NCBI GenBank assembly: GCA_916700875.1
Contig: CAKAKS010000001.1
Coordinates: 18,369,956 to 18,433,955 of the forward strand
DNA: 64,000 bases
Direction of reading: 5' to 3'
From: Sebastes aleutianus
Taxonomy: Eukaryota > Chordata > Actinopteri > Perciformes > Sebastidae
In this document: positions 10,462 to 21,649 of the stretch, in pieces
Layout of the letters: each line of letters opens with the position of its first letter
Position numbering within the stretch: position 1 is the first letter of the stretch
Made by a program: the position numbers and the translations under genes
The notes under the pieces: generated by a model
Told to the model about the DNA's origin: nothing
Databases searched by the model: none
Seen by the model: only the letters and a program-made list of their open reading frames with translations

Positions 10462-10600
10462 TGAGCCACTTCATGAACGGGTCCAAATCGGATCCGGGCC
10501 GGATGAGCTGTTTGATGAATGGGTCCAAATCGGATCCGGGCCGGATGAGCTGCTTAATGAACGGGTCCAAATTGGATCCGGGCCGGATGAGCTCATTTGT
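10462..10600. repeat. 42-bp minisatellite
   Basis: A 42-bp unit containing 'gggtccaaatcggatccggg' is repeated a little over three times with few changes. Because 42 is divisible by three, the plus frame stays open and reads a repeated NGSKSDPGRMSCLM. I regard that as a by-product of the repeat. Confidence 0.85.
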
Positions 10601-11794
10601 GAGCGGATACGGGCAGTGTCCGGGCCGGATCTGGTCTGGATCCGTGATCCGTATCTGTTACGGATCTGTCCCGCCGTGCAAGTGGACTCCTATCCGGACC
10701 CGTTTTGCGGATTCGTTCCGGAGCCTAACATCCCTCCGGTGCGGAGTCAATTTGCTATCTGGGTTCTTGTTGACAAATGTTAACAGTATAACTCACAATT
10801 TACAAACATATGTCCACTTGGACATAACCACATGGATTCTAATTAAGCATGTGAATGAAGTTATTGCACAAACTAATTTACAACAACTTCCTGTTTCCTG
10901 TATGGAGTGCTATGATTATCACTCATAATGGCACATATATGTCTTCAGGCCTGGACTATTATCCAGCTTGTGAAATTTGGGGCAGATGGGACTATGTAAA
11001 GTCAAGTAACAACAGCCTCCTGTGTCATGGCGACTCAGCGAAATTCGCCATGCCACCACTGCGCTGCCGTTTGATAAAAACTCACGATTTTCGAAAGGAA
11101 GCATCATCGAGGTCTTAAGGCTTTTCTGACCTAATTTGAGGTAGATGTGATTAATTTCTGAGGCAGAGTACATCAACGTGTAAAACATGATATTTCCTGT
11201 TACCACTAGGTGGCGCTATGACTGCGAACCAAAATTTGCATGTGGATGTCGTCACACAGGGACTTTTATCAGGCATGAGAAATTTGGAGCAGATTGGTTA
11301 CTATACGCCAAAGTTACAACAACTTCCTGTTTTTTGGCGAAAGGCGCTTTTTCGTCGCCACACCACGTCAACACCATTTCATGAAAACTCACAATTTGAG
11401 TAACTTTTCATTATAAAGGTCTCAAGACTGTACTGACCAAATTTGAAGTTGATCGGGTTAAATCTCTAGGAGTTTGTAAAAGAATGCATAAAATACATAA
11501 ATTACATGAAAAACACAAAATCCAAGATGGCTGACTTCCGGATGGGCGGAGCTAATGAAACCCAATTAGGAATATGTTTCCAATAATGAGTGGGATATGC
11601 ATACCAAATTTCATGAATATAGGATCAACTTTGACCAAACTATGGCCGTCCACGCGTTAGGGGGCGCTATAGAGCCGTCTAAATACATTAAACCCAATCG
11701 CTGTACATTCACATAAAGTACACATGTTTCCATCGTTTTGCCAACTTTCATGAGTTTTCGAGTACTACCAAGGGCGTCAAAGGCATGTTCAAAG
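10601..11794. repeat. unclassified teleost interspersed repeat
   Basis: The stretch is built of phrases that recur at 15770-15925, 29290-32186 and 49805-52177, such as 'acaacttcctgttt', 'gcctggactatt' and 'ggggcgctat'. There is no coding sequence. The L1 fragment begins at its right edge. Confidence 0.6.
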
Positions 11795-13850
11795 GCTAAA
11801 AGACAAAAGCGAGCTTTTTCCCATCAATGATGAAGCACGAGCCTTAGACATCACCAACCTGCCTTTCAAAATTGAAAAAAATAAGTTTTCCTATTTGGCC
11901 ATCTCAATTACTAAAAAGTACAAAGATTTATTTAAGGAGAATTTTATTGCTCTGTTAAACCAGATTAAACAAACACTGAAACAGTGGTCACCTCTGTCCA
12001 TGTCTCTCGTGGGGCGTATCAATTCCATCAAAATGACCATCCTACCCAAATTTCTCTACCTCTTTCAGGCCCTACCACTTTTTATCCCCAGATCTTTTTT
12101 CAATCAACTTGATTCAATTATTTCCGCCTATATATGGCAGGGTAAGCGTCCCCGTCTTAGCAAGGTTCATCTCCAAAAAACCAAGGCTACTGGTGGTCTG
12201 GCACTTCCAAATTTCTGTTTCTATTATTGGGCTGCTAACTTGCGATGTCTTGCGTTTTGGTCCTTCTTTTACAATCAGCCCGACTGTCCTTACTAGGTAG
12301 CGATGGAACTCCACTCGGACGATAACCTGTCTGTTCTTGCATTGCTTGGATCCTCGCTTCCGCTCCCCTCAATGAAATCTATGAGGAACCCGGTAGTTAA
12401 ACATTCTTTAAGAATATGGGCTCAATTTAGGAAATACTTTGACTTGGACAGCTTCTCTACTCTAAGCCCCATTGCATCAAATCATCTTTTCAAACCATCT
12501 ATTCAGGACCCTGTTTTCCAAGAATGGCACAGGAAAGGTATTGTGCGTTTCAAAGATTTATTTGTAGATAATACTTTGGAATCATTCGAGCAGCTAAGCA
12601 AAAAATTCAGTCTTCCTAAGTCCAACTTTTTTAGATATCTACAAGCAAGGCGCTTTGTGCTCTCTCAGTTGTCCAGCTCCTCTGCATCGACAGACGCGAC
12701 ATTGTCAATACGATCCTTTCTTTAAATACATCGCACAAAAGGCTTATCTCCGTTCTCTATGGCATGATATCAGACTTGAAGCGTGCCCCCATGGACAAGC
12801 TCAGAGCAGCATGGGAGGAGGACTTAGGCCTCTCTCTATCATCGGATACGTGGAATTCCATACTGAAGCAGGTTAATTCATCCTCTCTATGTGCTCGTCA
12901 CTGCTTACTTCAGTTTAAAGTGGTGCATAGGGCTCATATCTCAAAAGCCAAACTGTCTCGCATGTATCCTGAGATTAGTCCCAACTGTGACAAGTGCAAA
13001 AGCACTGAAGCCTCCCTTATTCACATGTACTGGTCATGCCCTAGTCTTACAAACTATTGGACGGAGATCTTTCACACTTTATCTCAGGTGTTAAACATCA
13101 AATTAGAACCAAACCCTCTAGTTGCTCTGTTCGGGGTCACCGGAAGTGAGACGCAATTAACTGCAGAAAAATGACGCACCTTATCCTTTGTTTCCCTTCT
13201 GGCCCTTCTGGCTCGGCCAACCATTGTGTGTGAGTGGGAAGGGCAACGCGGACATCATGTCTTGCTTAAAGCTTGAGAAAATCAGATACTCGCCAAAATG
13301 GTTGGCGGACATCATGTCTTGCTTGCGGACATCATGTCTTGCTTAAAGCTTGAGAAAATCAGATACTCGCCAAAATCAGATACTCGCCAAAATCAGATAC
13401 TCGCCAACCATTGTCGCCAACCCTTCCCACTCACACACAATGGTTGGCGGACATCATGTCTTGCTTAAAGCTTGAGAAAATCAGATACTCGCTTCAGTAT
13501 TCACATGGGAAATTCCTGAAAGCATGGGGCCCTTTTTTAGATACATTCCAGACACTGTAAATACTTGATTATTAAGTGCAGCTTGACTACATCACACAGT
13601 ATTCAATCATTCATCGCAGGTCATTGGCGTGACAGTTAGCTTTCCATATAGCGTGCTGGCAGTGACTGGGGAGGGATTGTTTTATTGTTTATATACATCC
13701 TTTGTTTTGACTTATTTATTTGTTGGCATTGGTGCCAGCTGCTAATAATGTATACTCATACCTGTCATTCTTTTTTGGTTACCGAATAGCGCTGTACTTT
13801 TGCTATATACTGCAAAAAAAAACAATAAAAAGATCTTGATTTAAAAAAAG
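11795..13850 (+). mobile_element. 5'-truncated L1-type LINE (ORF2 C-terminus and 3' end)
   Basis: The translated part matches the region after the reverse transcriptase of L1-type ORF2: LVGRINSIKMTILPKFLYLF followed by the FQALP segment, then a zinc-knuckle-like pattern with CDKC, His and a later Cys near 12990-13040. A final piece near 13500-13560 reads KFLKAWGPFLDTF, an L1 C-terminal signature. The frame has a stop at 12294-12296 and a shift near 12720, and a rearranged block at 13205-13495 interrupts the C-terminus. A 3'UTR and A-rich tail end near 13850. No endonuclease or RT catalytic part is present, so it is dead. Confidence 0.8.
13205..13495. repeat. scrambled direct and inverted repeat block inside L1
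   Basis: A 27-bp perfect inverted pair lies at 13217-13243 and 13421-13447. Between and after them, the segment starting 'gcggacatcatgtcttgctt' occurs four times (13248, 13305, 13325, 13447), and 'aatcagatactcgcc' occurs additional times. The order suggests template switching during repair or copying, or an assembly error. Confidence 0.85.
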
Positions 13851-13917
13851 GCAATCCATAAACAAACAATCAATAAACATATCCCAATAGTTAAAGCATA
13901 ATACAAACATAACAAAC

Positions 13918-15556
13918 CTGTTGCTGAACAATCCTCCTCTTGGATGCTCCATGGGACTGCTTAGGTTCCCCAGACCGCTGCCTCTGCAATGACAAATAGC
14001 ATAATTAGTATTCAACATATAGCTTCTCTTTGTCAATTACGAAGATATCATATTAAATATCACTTTTTCCAAACAATCTCAATCATTTTATTACAGTGTG
14101 CATCATCTTACCTTCCTGCTGTAACTAACAGTCATGTATCCTTCTTCGTCCGTTTGACACGGCCGTGGCACGGCGACCTCTCCCTTCACCTTTGGAGAGA
14201 ATCGTCTGGCAGGCGGTGATGTCTTGGGAGCAACCTGTGGCTGCGGCGCAGGCGTCTCCAGGTGCAGATAAGCAGCAATCCAGAACAGCTGCGCCAAGAC
14301 GCCCATTCCCTCACTGTCACTCAAATGAACCTGCAAAATAAGTAATTTAAAAGTAATTAAACACAAATATCTTAAAATCAATATGCATCTGTATGATTTG
14401 AACATATATCAACGACAAACAAGTGTACAGCAAACTTATGCATTTGCCATGTCACAACATATATACTTACGTTGTCTTGGCTCCACAGTTTACGGTTGTG
14501 CACAGGAAAATGCTCAGCAGTAGAGACGTACTTGACACCTTCAAAAAATAAGAAACGTCATCAATTACAGAAATTTAATATTTTGACACTGTGTTTTCAA
14601 TTTATTACCAAACTACGATGAAACTTATTTAAATTATATGTTTTTAGATATTTACATAACCATAATGAATATCATGTAAGTTTAAGATTTAGTTATTTAG
14701 AAAATCATAATAAATATTATGGAAACAATATGAATATTGTTAACAAAAAAATGTGTAATCCAGAAAAGGTGAATTTGTTTTTTAAGTAGTTCGCATGAAA
14801 CCATAACGACTAATATGGAAAATGAACATTTATTCAAATAGTTTGCCCAGTAGTAGACAACTTATTCAACTTGTAACTGTACTTAAACTCTTTCTTTAAA
14901 CATACCTGCACGTGCAGCCACACGATGAAACTCTTGCCTCAGGTGGTCTTGCAGATCCACAGCTACATTCAACCTCGGAGGGAAGTCCAACACCACCACC
15001 TGTTTTAAAATAGATGTTCATTACTCAAATGTCATACTCATTAACAACTCATACAAAACATTCATTTTAATACCAAAGATATAATACCTGAGGCCATCGA
15101 CTGCAGACACTTCTCAGGAGCTTGCCAAAATCTACCCCTGCCTCGTCGATGGTTCGGCTCGCTGTGAGGTCGTTGCTGGCGGCCAAAACACAGACGACAT
15201 CAGGTGTTCGCGGGACAACAGCATTCAGCACCTCCGTCCGCAACTCAGCTGCACAGGCCCCCGGCGTCGACATGACACCAAAAGAAAGCCCCTCTGGCAT
15301 CTTCACGTAACCATCTGCAATGGCTCGTAGATGGGAGCATCCAACAAGAAGGACAAACTGGAACAACAGAAAGGATATTTTTTGAATAATAATCACAAAT
15401 TATCCTAATTATCCTCTAGTACTTTGTTCATTAACTCTAATACCAATAATACCTTCTTGTCTGGAGACTCAGGAGGAATGACCAACTTGTGTCTTCGTCC
15501 AGTAAAGGAGGAAATTGGCCATTTTTCCACTTTATGGCGATATCCTGTGCCGCAAA
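13918..15556 (-). pseudogene. SGNH/GDSL-hydrolase-like gene fragment, six exons
   Basis: Minus-strand exons with GT-AG junctions are 15453-15556, 15088-15357, 14906-14999, 14471-14538, 14112-14330 and 13918-13983; frame is kept across all of them. The translated product has the blocks of an SGNH hydrolase fold: LLVGCSHLRAI (block I, Ser kept, the usual GDS Asp replaced by Cys), AASNDLTASR (block III-like Asn-Asp) and DNVHLSDSEGMG (block V with Asp-x-x-His). A proline-rich, basic tail follows. SGNH enzymes are esterases or lipases, but no substrate can be inferred. I see no start or stop codon; the 3' side runs into the L1 tail at 13850, and the flanks are interspersed repeat. It could be a truncated gene, a retained piece of a multicopy family or cargo of a mobile element. 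The reading frames are unbroken. Confidence 0.6.
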
Positions 15557-16026
15557 CTATTGATAAACACACAAAGATGTTTGTCGATGCACTTAAACCA
15601 GAGAAAAGCTGAGATCAAATGAGACTGATTACCTCTGTGAGACCCACAATAGACCTGTTTTTGTCTTCATTATGGGTGTCCAGGGAGTCTTAAAGGGGGG
15701 ATAGCAGGTCTACAGTAGATGTCCCATGGAAGAGCGGAGAATTTACATGATTCGCCATTGAAAGACAAACTGTTGTAACTCGACTGTACTTGGTCAAATC
15801 TGCCCCAAAATTGACCTACTTCATAATAGTCCAGGCCTGAAGACATATACGTGCCACGACAGCGGGTACCCCGACGTGCGTGTTCCCCAGACGTGCCCGC
15901 GGGGGCGAGGGCCCGTTGCAGCTTTAATTATTATTGCTATTATTATCACCATAATCACTAATATACTCTTTTTTACCTTTGTTAATGCTAATGTTTTTAT
16001 TTCAGCCATTATCAGTAGGGCCTACT
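15557..16026. other. repeat-derived flank before Bel/Pao element
   Basis: From about 15770 this is the interspersed repeat ending 'gagggcccgttgcagcttta', the same end as at 31018-31050 and 51820-51850. The 15557-15769 stretch may hold a further upstream SGNH exon, but the frame could not be joined cleanly, so it is not called. Confidence 0.45.
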
Positions 16027-16031
16027 GTAGA

Positions 16032-16779
16032 TATTGAATAGGTATTTATTGAGGACTGTATAGGTGTTGGTTGCAGGTAGCGATGTAGCCTTGGTGTGTC
16101 GGCAAGAACACTCAGGACGCTCTTCTAGGGTTGATTCCTCCTTTTACTGAATAGTCTTTCACATAACAGCACAGTATTCCTCACACAGGCTTACAGGTTT
16201 CCATTTGAACAAGGTGTGATCTTGAATGTGTGGTCTATAACAAGAACATAAGAAAATGCCATATTATAATTATTAAATTAACCAGTTATATTCAACTTAA
16301 ATGGTTTATTACTATTATTACTACATTAAATCAGGTAGAGATATATAAAGGAGGAAATTATACTTACTGCTGCTTTAAGTTGCAGTACAAACATGCTTCC
16401 AAGTCATTTAAACATATATAGCAAAATACCAACATTATATACATCTAACAGTGTACTAGAAAAGAGCAGCTAACGGCATTAGCATGGACAGATTAGCTCA
16501 GCATCTGTAAAACAGCCCCAAACACATAAACACAAAGTCTCATTCAAAGTCCTGTTCAGTGGGAAATAGCTGCATTTACTCACTTTTCATCAGAGACGCA
16601 CACAAATCACACCACTTAGATACAGTAAAGTCCACTTTTTACACTCTCTGTTCAGCTGCTTCTTGCTCTTCCTCTCACTCTCTCTTAATTACTGAGTGCG
16701 CAGCTCCATGTGCTCAATAGCGCAGCTTCACATTCTGCCACAGAGGGCGCTGTTACAACAGTCAATAGCCTTTCCAACA
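16032..16779 (-). repeat. 3' LTR of Bel/Pao element
   Basis: 748 bp, beginning TGTTGGAAAGG on the minus strand and ending CTATTCAATA. It pairs with 22897-23646. Confidence 0.92.
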
Positions 16780-16827
16780 TAGCCGCCCCCCAATTCGCAG
16801 TGCAAATTGGCTTCATGGAAAGGCTGA

Positions 16828-18918
16828 CTACTTAGGAAGAGGGATCTCCTTATCCTCATCCTGGATCTCTGGGAGAACAATCAGACAAACTATTGGTCCG
16901 GTGTAGGTTTTCTCCTGTATTCGAACTTTTGCCGTCCTGATGTCGCCATCCGAGCTAGGGCAGGTTTTGGTCACTCGTCCAATCTGCCATAATGCTCGAG
17001 GGAGCTGTGGGTCCATCAGTAGCACAACGGCTCCTGCTTTGATGTCTTCCATTGGTCTCTGCCACTTTCCTTGAGTTTGAAGGCTAGGTAAATAGTGTCT
17101 GACGAAGGCAGACCAGAACCTGTCCACTAGTATCTGTGAATGTCTCCATCTTCGCCGTCCTAGCATTTCTGCTACTGGATAAACTACCTGGGGTAGGGAG
17201 CTGTCAGCTCGCCCCATGAGCAAGTAGTTAGGGGTCACAGGGTCGATGTCAGCCACGTCGGATGAAACATACCCTAGGGGTTTTGCATTAAGGATGCCTT
17301 CAACTTCGATAAGAACTGTCCTGAGTACTTCGTCAATCACTGTTTCAGAGCCAATGGTGGTGTACAGAGCAGATTTGATGGAGCGAATTTCTCGTTCCCA
17401 CACTCCTCCAAAGTGTGGTGCTGCTGGAGGGTTGAAGCGAAAACTGACCTGTTGCTTTGCTAGTTGCTGCTGGAGTTCTGGACACATATTGGAGAATGCC
17501 TCTCTCAGCTCCCTTTCTCCACCTTTGAAGTTTGTCCCCTGGTCAGAGTAGACTTCTGCTGGCTTCCCACGTCTGGCAATGAACCTTCTAAAGGCCATTA
17601 AGGAGTCTGTATCAATGGATGCAAGTAGGTCTATGTGAATTGCCCTGGTGGTGAGGCACTTGAACACAATACCCCACCGCTTCTCTGTGCGTCGTCCTAC
17701 TTTGATCAGGAAAGGGCCGAAGCAATCCATGCCAGCTGAGTAGAAGGCAGGCTTAAATAGCCTGAGGCGAGCCATGGGAAGGTCAGCCATTTGTTGTGAG
17801 GCAGGGTTAGCCCTCCATCTACGGCATTCTGCACAGCTGTGTTGATGGCGCCGGACGGCCTCTCGCCCGCGCAGGATCCATACTGTGCGGCGGAGCTCGG
17901 CGAACACTCTCTCAGGTCCAGGATGACAGAGAAGAGTATCAACCTTTTTAATGAGTAACTTGGTATACGGATGGCTGGGGTTAAGGACAATGGGGTGTTT
18001 AACAGCTGAGTCAAGGTTCTCCGCCTGCCTGAGTCTGCCTCCAACTCTGATTAGGTTGCAGTCTTTGTCATACTGAGGTGCAAGGCATAAGAGCCGGCTG
18101 CTGGAAGGGATTGGTTTGCCAACCTTTAGGAGGTAGTATTCCTCTGTGAAGCTGTCCATCTGCACTTGTCTTAGAACATGCTGCTCGGCCTTGATGTACA
18201 TTTCTGCTGGAGGAGAGCTGGCTGATGAAGAGTCACCTTGTACTGCCGCCCCATGAAGCTCCTTAGCTGTAGCATCCACCAACTCCATCCAAGTACTGAA
18301 CTGTGTGACATCTGGGATCGGTGTACCAGGGTTGGTGATTGCCATACTACATATAGCAGATCGCTTTAACTCTGTACCATCTTGTAATGGATCCGTGGTG
18401 TTTGACAATGGGTAGGACGGCCACTCATCTGGAGGTAGGAGGAGAAATTCTGGCCCCTGGCTCCACCTGTTTGGGCTTGCTAGTTCAGTTAGCGTCTTGC
18501 CCCTGGTGATGTCGTCAGCTGGGTTTCTGGCTGAATCCACGTATCGCCAGTCTTTGATGTCTGTAAGATCTTGGATTTCCGTGATCCTGGTACCAACAAA
18601 GACTTTAAAGTGGCAGGATGTGGAATGAAGCCAGCTGAGGACAGTAGTTGAATCAGACCAAAGAGTGATTTTCTCCAAATTCAAGGTCAGTTCAGTCTGA
18701 AGTAGCTTCATCAGCTGGGCCCCAGTGAGCGCTGCGCACAGTTCTAATCGGGGAATAGACAGCTGCTTCGTTGGGGCTACGCGTGATCTGGCCATGAGGA
18801 AAGACAGGTGAACATTGCCATGGTGATCCACTGAGCGCAAATAGGCCACCAAGCCGTATGCTTTCTCGGAAGCATCACAAAAGATGTGTACTTCTCGTAA
18901 CACCTCTGGCCAGGCCAA
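16828..18918 (-). CDS. pol: Bel/Pao pol, C-terminal part (RNase H, integrase, DUF5641)
   Basis: This is an open frame of 696 codons. In order it carries RNase H (FCDASEKAYG near the start and LWSDSTTVLSWL about residue 90), an integrase zinc-binding region (HPGPERV, then CAECRRWRA, about 330-370), the integrase core (DCFGPF, DQGTNFKGG and HFGGVWEREI, about 395-515) and a terminal DUF5641-type domain typical of Bel/Pao (about 595-690). Its start is artificial: a frameshift near 18920 separates it from the RT-containing part upstream. Domain order RT-RNase H-integrase with DUF5641 fits Bel/Pao. The product acts in cDNA synthesis and integration of the element. Confidence 0.88.
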   Translation of the reverse strand: MAWPEVLREVHIFCDASEKAYGLVAYLRSVDHHGNVHLSFLMARSRVAPTKQLSIPRLELCAALTGAQLMKLLQTELTLNLEKITLWSDSTTVLSWLHSTSCHFKVFVGTRITEIQDLTDIKDWRYVDSARNPADDITRGKTLTELASPNRWSQGPEFLLLPPDEWPSYPLSNTTDPLQDGTELKRSAICSMAITNPGTPIPDVTQFSTWMELVDATAKELHGAAVQGDSSSASSPPAEMYIKAEQHVLRQVQMDSFTEEYYLLKVGKPIPSSSRLLCLAPQYDKDCNLIRVGGRLRQAENLDSAVKHPIVLNPSHPYTKLLIKKVDTLLCHPGPERVFAELRRTVWILRGREAVRRHQHSCAECRRWRANPASQQMADLPMARLRLFKPAFYSAGMDCFGPFLIKVGRRTEKRWGIVFKCLTTRAIHIDLLASIDTDSLMAFRRFIARRGKPAEVYSDQGTNFKGGERELREAFSNMCPELQQQLAKQQVSFRFNPPAAPHFGGVWEREIRSIKSALYTTIGSETVIDEVLRTVLIEVEGILNAKPLGYVSSDVADIDPVTPNYLLMGRADSSLPQVVYPVAEMLGRRRWRHSQILVDRFWSAFVRHYLPSLQTQGKWQRPMEDIKAGAVVLLMDPQLPRALWQIGRVTKTCPSSDGDIRTAKVRIQEKTYTGPIVCLIVLPEIQDEDKEIPLPK

Positions 18919-19324
18919 TTTTCTGGGGTGTGTAGCATCTGGGCGGTGTCATCTCTGGTAGGTGTTCCAACTCTCTCTCCCAGGCCATCCACTGCTGCAG
19001 CAGATCTTCAGGTAATCGGGGATCATCCCAATCTCTGGGCTTGGCCCAGAGCCGCTGTACAATGACCTTGGCTCTGGTCGTAAAGGGAATGATAAAGCCG
19101 AGTGGGTCATACTGACTTGCCAGAGTTCGATAGATGGTCCTCATTGTTGGTTGTCCACAGTTAATGGGTCGATGCTTAAAGCCAAGGGTGTCCGTATCAC
19201 AGTGCCAGCTCAGTCCCAGGGTTGACTCATGTGCCTCTGCCTTGTCATGCGACAGCCAAAGCTCCAGTTTCTCTGAGCGTGCCTCTGGTGGTAGGTGGCT
19301 GATGACCTCTGGCCTGTTGCTAGC
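18919..19324 (-). pseudogene. pol: Bel/Pao pol, broken RT-connection segment
   Basis: After the stop at 19325-19327, the same frame stays open as typical Bel/Pao sequence (YDPLGFIIPFTTRAK, RLWAKPRDWDDPRLP) until a frameshift near 18920 moves the reading into the RNase H frame. These two lesions disable the polyprotein. Confidence 0.8.
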
Positions 19325-21610
19325 CTATTGACGGGTCTCAAATCCTCCTGATGCAAGAAGATGTCGTAGCTTGTTGACCAACTGCTGAGCCTCCACAACC
19401 GAGGGAACACTTTGCAGGCAGTTGTCGACATAGAAGCACCGTTCGATTGAGAATCGTACATCTTCTCCGGGTTCACTGTGCAGGACGACATGTCTGTGAA
19501 GGGCAAAGGAGGCACAACATGGACTACAGGTAGTCCCAAAGGGAAGTACCTGCCTCTCGTATATTACAGGGGGCTCATCTCTCTTCATGTTGCGCCAAAG
19601 GAACCTCAGGAGGGGTTTGTCTTCAGGTAGGAGGCACACCTGATGAAACATCCCCTTTATGTCGCCACTAATGGCGACGCTGTATTCCCTGAATCGCAGT
19701 AGCACACCAACAATGGAGGGACTCATGGCAGGACCAGGCAACAGAGACTCGTTGAGGTTAAGGCCTTTGTAACGGAAGGAGCAGTTAAAAACTACTCTAT
19801 TTTTCCCATTGTGTTGGACAAGGTGATGAGGTATGAACCAGCTTTCCTTACTCTGAGAAGCAACGTCATTTTCCAGTTTGACTACAACACCGGCGATTTC
19901 AAGTTTCTTAATCTCTGCACTGTAAGCAGCATCCTTTTCTGGATCTTTAGCCAGGCGTTTCTCTGTACTCCTGAGGCTTGGCATTACTGCTTCTTTGGGG
20001 GCCTTGAATAGGGGTGTATCCTTTCTCCTTAGCAGGGGTGTGGCGTACCTGAGCACCCCATTCACTTTCACTCGCTCGGTCTTGGCTTCCAGCAGGTTTA
20101 GGGCTTCCTGGTCTTCCTTTGACCTTGTCACTTCCTTCTCACTCTTATACGGCAGAATGTCAACTTGCCACAACTTCTCCACATTTCTCTGCAACTCGAC
20201 TGACAATGGGCTGAGGGATGTGAAGAGGCATTGGTGAGGCTGTAACTGTGACTCAAGAATCCGGGCCGGCCCTTGAAGGGTCCATCCCAGCCGTGTTCTG
20301 ATTGCAGCTGGCCCTCCTGGTGGTCCTAAGCGCACAGGTTCCACAGGGTTTATAAGGTGAGGGTGGTCCGCTCCAATTAGCAGCAAGGGTGAAACGCGGC
20401 TGAAGGCGTGTAGAGGTAAGTCTTTAAGGTGTTTGTACCTTTTCTTAAGTGTGGCCACTGGATAGGTATGTTCGGCTAGCCCAAGGCGCTGGGCAGTGAA
20501 GGCGTTGACTATCTGGAAGGATTTCTGTGGCTGCACTACGGAGGAGACTTGGAAAGAAACTGAGGCACCGTGCAGAGTTTGGATGTCCTGACGTATGGTT
20601 CTCAGGGAAAGGTCTTCAGGGGTGCCTGTTAGTCCCAACTGCTCAGCGGCAGGTGAGAGTAGCATAGTGCGATCAGAGCCATCATCCAAGACCGCGTAGG
20701 TGTCTAATTTCTTGTCGCCATGTCGAAGGATGACTCTGATGACTTTCAGGAGAACCCGAGTGGAGTCGGAGAGTTTCTCTAGGTGAAGGGTTTCAGTGGC
20801 TGAGCTAACCAGACAGGTACCTTCCTTCACACTCTTGACGTTGACTTCATGCAGTATCAGTCGGTGTTTACCTTGACATATGCTGCAGGCCTTTTTCAGG
20901 CTACATTGTGCTGCTTTATGTGATCTTCCACATCGCCAACAACGTCTATTGGTCTTAATCCAGTCTATGATTTGAGCCTTATCGAAGCATTTAAAGGTGG
21001 CGCATTGGCTCAAGTAATGATCCTCTGTTTCACAGTAAGGACAGTAGGCTTTAGGTTGGCCTGTCTTCTTACTTTGTACAGGTGGCTTACCCGTTGCTGA
21101 CTCAGTAGCCTGTTTGGTTGCCACATCCTCTGAGCCATGAAGTATGGTGGCTGAGCGAGAGACAGCCTTTGACTCTCTCCAGCGCTCTGGCCTATGGATG
21201 GTTCTCTCTTTCTGTCCTCGGTTTTCGGCATGGAGATCACTGTCCTGGCACCATGTTTCCAGCTGCAGCCAATCAGAGAAGTCTATGAGGTTATACACAA
21301 CTCCTGGGTGGTGGCACATGTATCTCCGAAACTCAGACCTCATCTCAGCAGGCAGCTTACTAAGGAGCCGTGACACATGAGAACCGCATCTCAATTCTAC
21401 CTCTCCATCTTGGCCGAGGGTCTTCAGCATACCAACAAGGGCCCTTATCTGCAAAGCAAACCTTTCAAAGGCCTTCGCATCTCCACGTCTGATGTCAGAT
21501 GCATCCATGACACTGGCGATCTTCTTTATGGCTAACTGATGGGGCTGACCGAATTTCTCGGACAGGGCCGCCATGGTGTCAGTATAGGGAGTCTGAGTTA
21601 AGGTAGGCAT
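19325..21610 (-). CDS. pol: Bel/Pao gag end, protease and reverse transcriptase
   Basis: This is an open frame of 761 codons. It starts with the Pao-type gag core (FGQPHQLAIKKIASVMDA), followed by paired zinc knuckles (CWRCGRSHKAAQC and CSICQGKHRLILH, about 220-255), an aspartic protease with AVLDDGSDRTML (about 310), and reverse transcriptase including VVFNCSFRYKG, ISGDIKGMFHQV and the catalytic-site variant FYVDN near 730. Asn replaces the second Asp of the usual YxDD, as in several Bel/Pao elements. It ends at an in-frame stop where the family continues. Upstream it is offset from the gag frame by frameshifts near 21600 and 21650-21690. Confidence 0.88.
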   Translation of the reverse strand: MPTLTQTPYTDTMAALSEKFGQPHQLAIKKIASVMDASDIRRGDAKAFERFALQIRALVGMLKTLGQDGEVELRCGSHVSRLLSKLPAEMRSEFRRYMCHHPGVVYNLIDFSDWLQLETWCQDSDLHAENRGQKERTIHRPERWRESKAVSRSATILHGSEDVATKQATESATGKPPVQSKKTGQPKAYCPYCETEDHYLSQCATFKCFDKAQIIDWIKTNRRCWRCGRSHKAAQCSLKKACSICQGKHRLILHEVNVKSVKEGTCLVSSATETLHLEKLSDSTRVLLKVIRVILRHGDKKLDTYAVLDDGSDRTMLLSPAAEQLGLTGTPEDLSLRTIRQDIQTLHGASVSFQVSSVVQPQKSFQIVNAFTAQRLGLAEHTYPVATLKKRYKHLKDLPLHAFSRVSPLLLIGADHPHLINPVEPVRLGPPGGPAAIRTRLGWTLQGPARILESQLQPHQCLFTSLSPLSVELQRNVEKLWQVDILPYKSEKEVTRSKEDQEALNLLEAKTERVKVNGVLRYATPLLRRKDTPLFKAPKEAVMPSLRSTEKRLAKDPEKDAAYSAEIKKLEIAGVVVKLENDVASQSKESWFIPHHLVQHNGKNRVVFNCSFRYKGLNLNESLLPGPAMSPSIVGVLLRFREYSVAISGDIKGMFHQVCLLPEDKPLLRFLWRNMKRDEPPVIYERQVLPFGTTCSPCCASFALHRHVVLHSEPGEDVRFSIERCFYVDNCLQSVPSVVEAQQLVNKLRHLLASGGFETRQ

Positions 21611-21649
21611 CAGCTATTAGGCGTGCTTCATCTAGTTTTAGATGATCCA

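Noticed and set aside
10392..10928. 178-codon frame with repeated NGSKSDPGRM units
   Set aside because: Generated by a 42-bp minisatellite; no splice context, domain or counterpart in other units.
17246..17551. Plus-strand frames inside the Bel/Pao pol region
   Set aside because: Shadows of the minus-strand pol frame.
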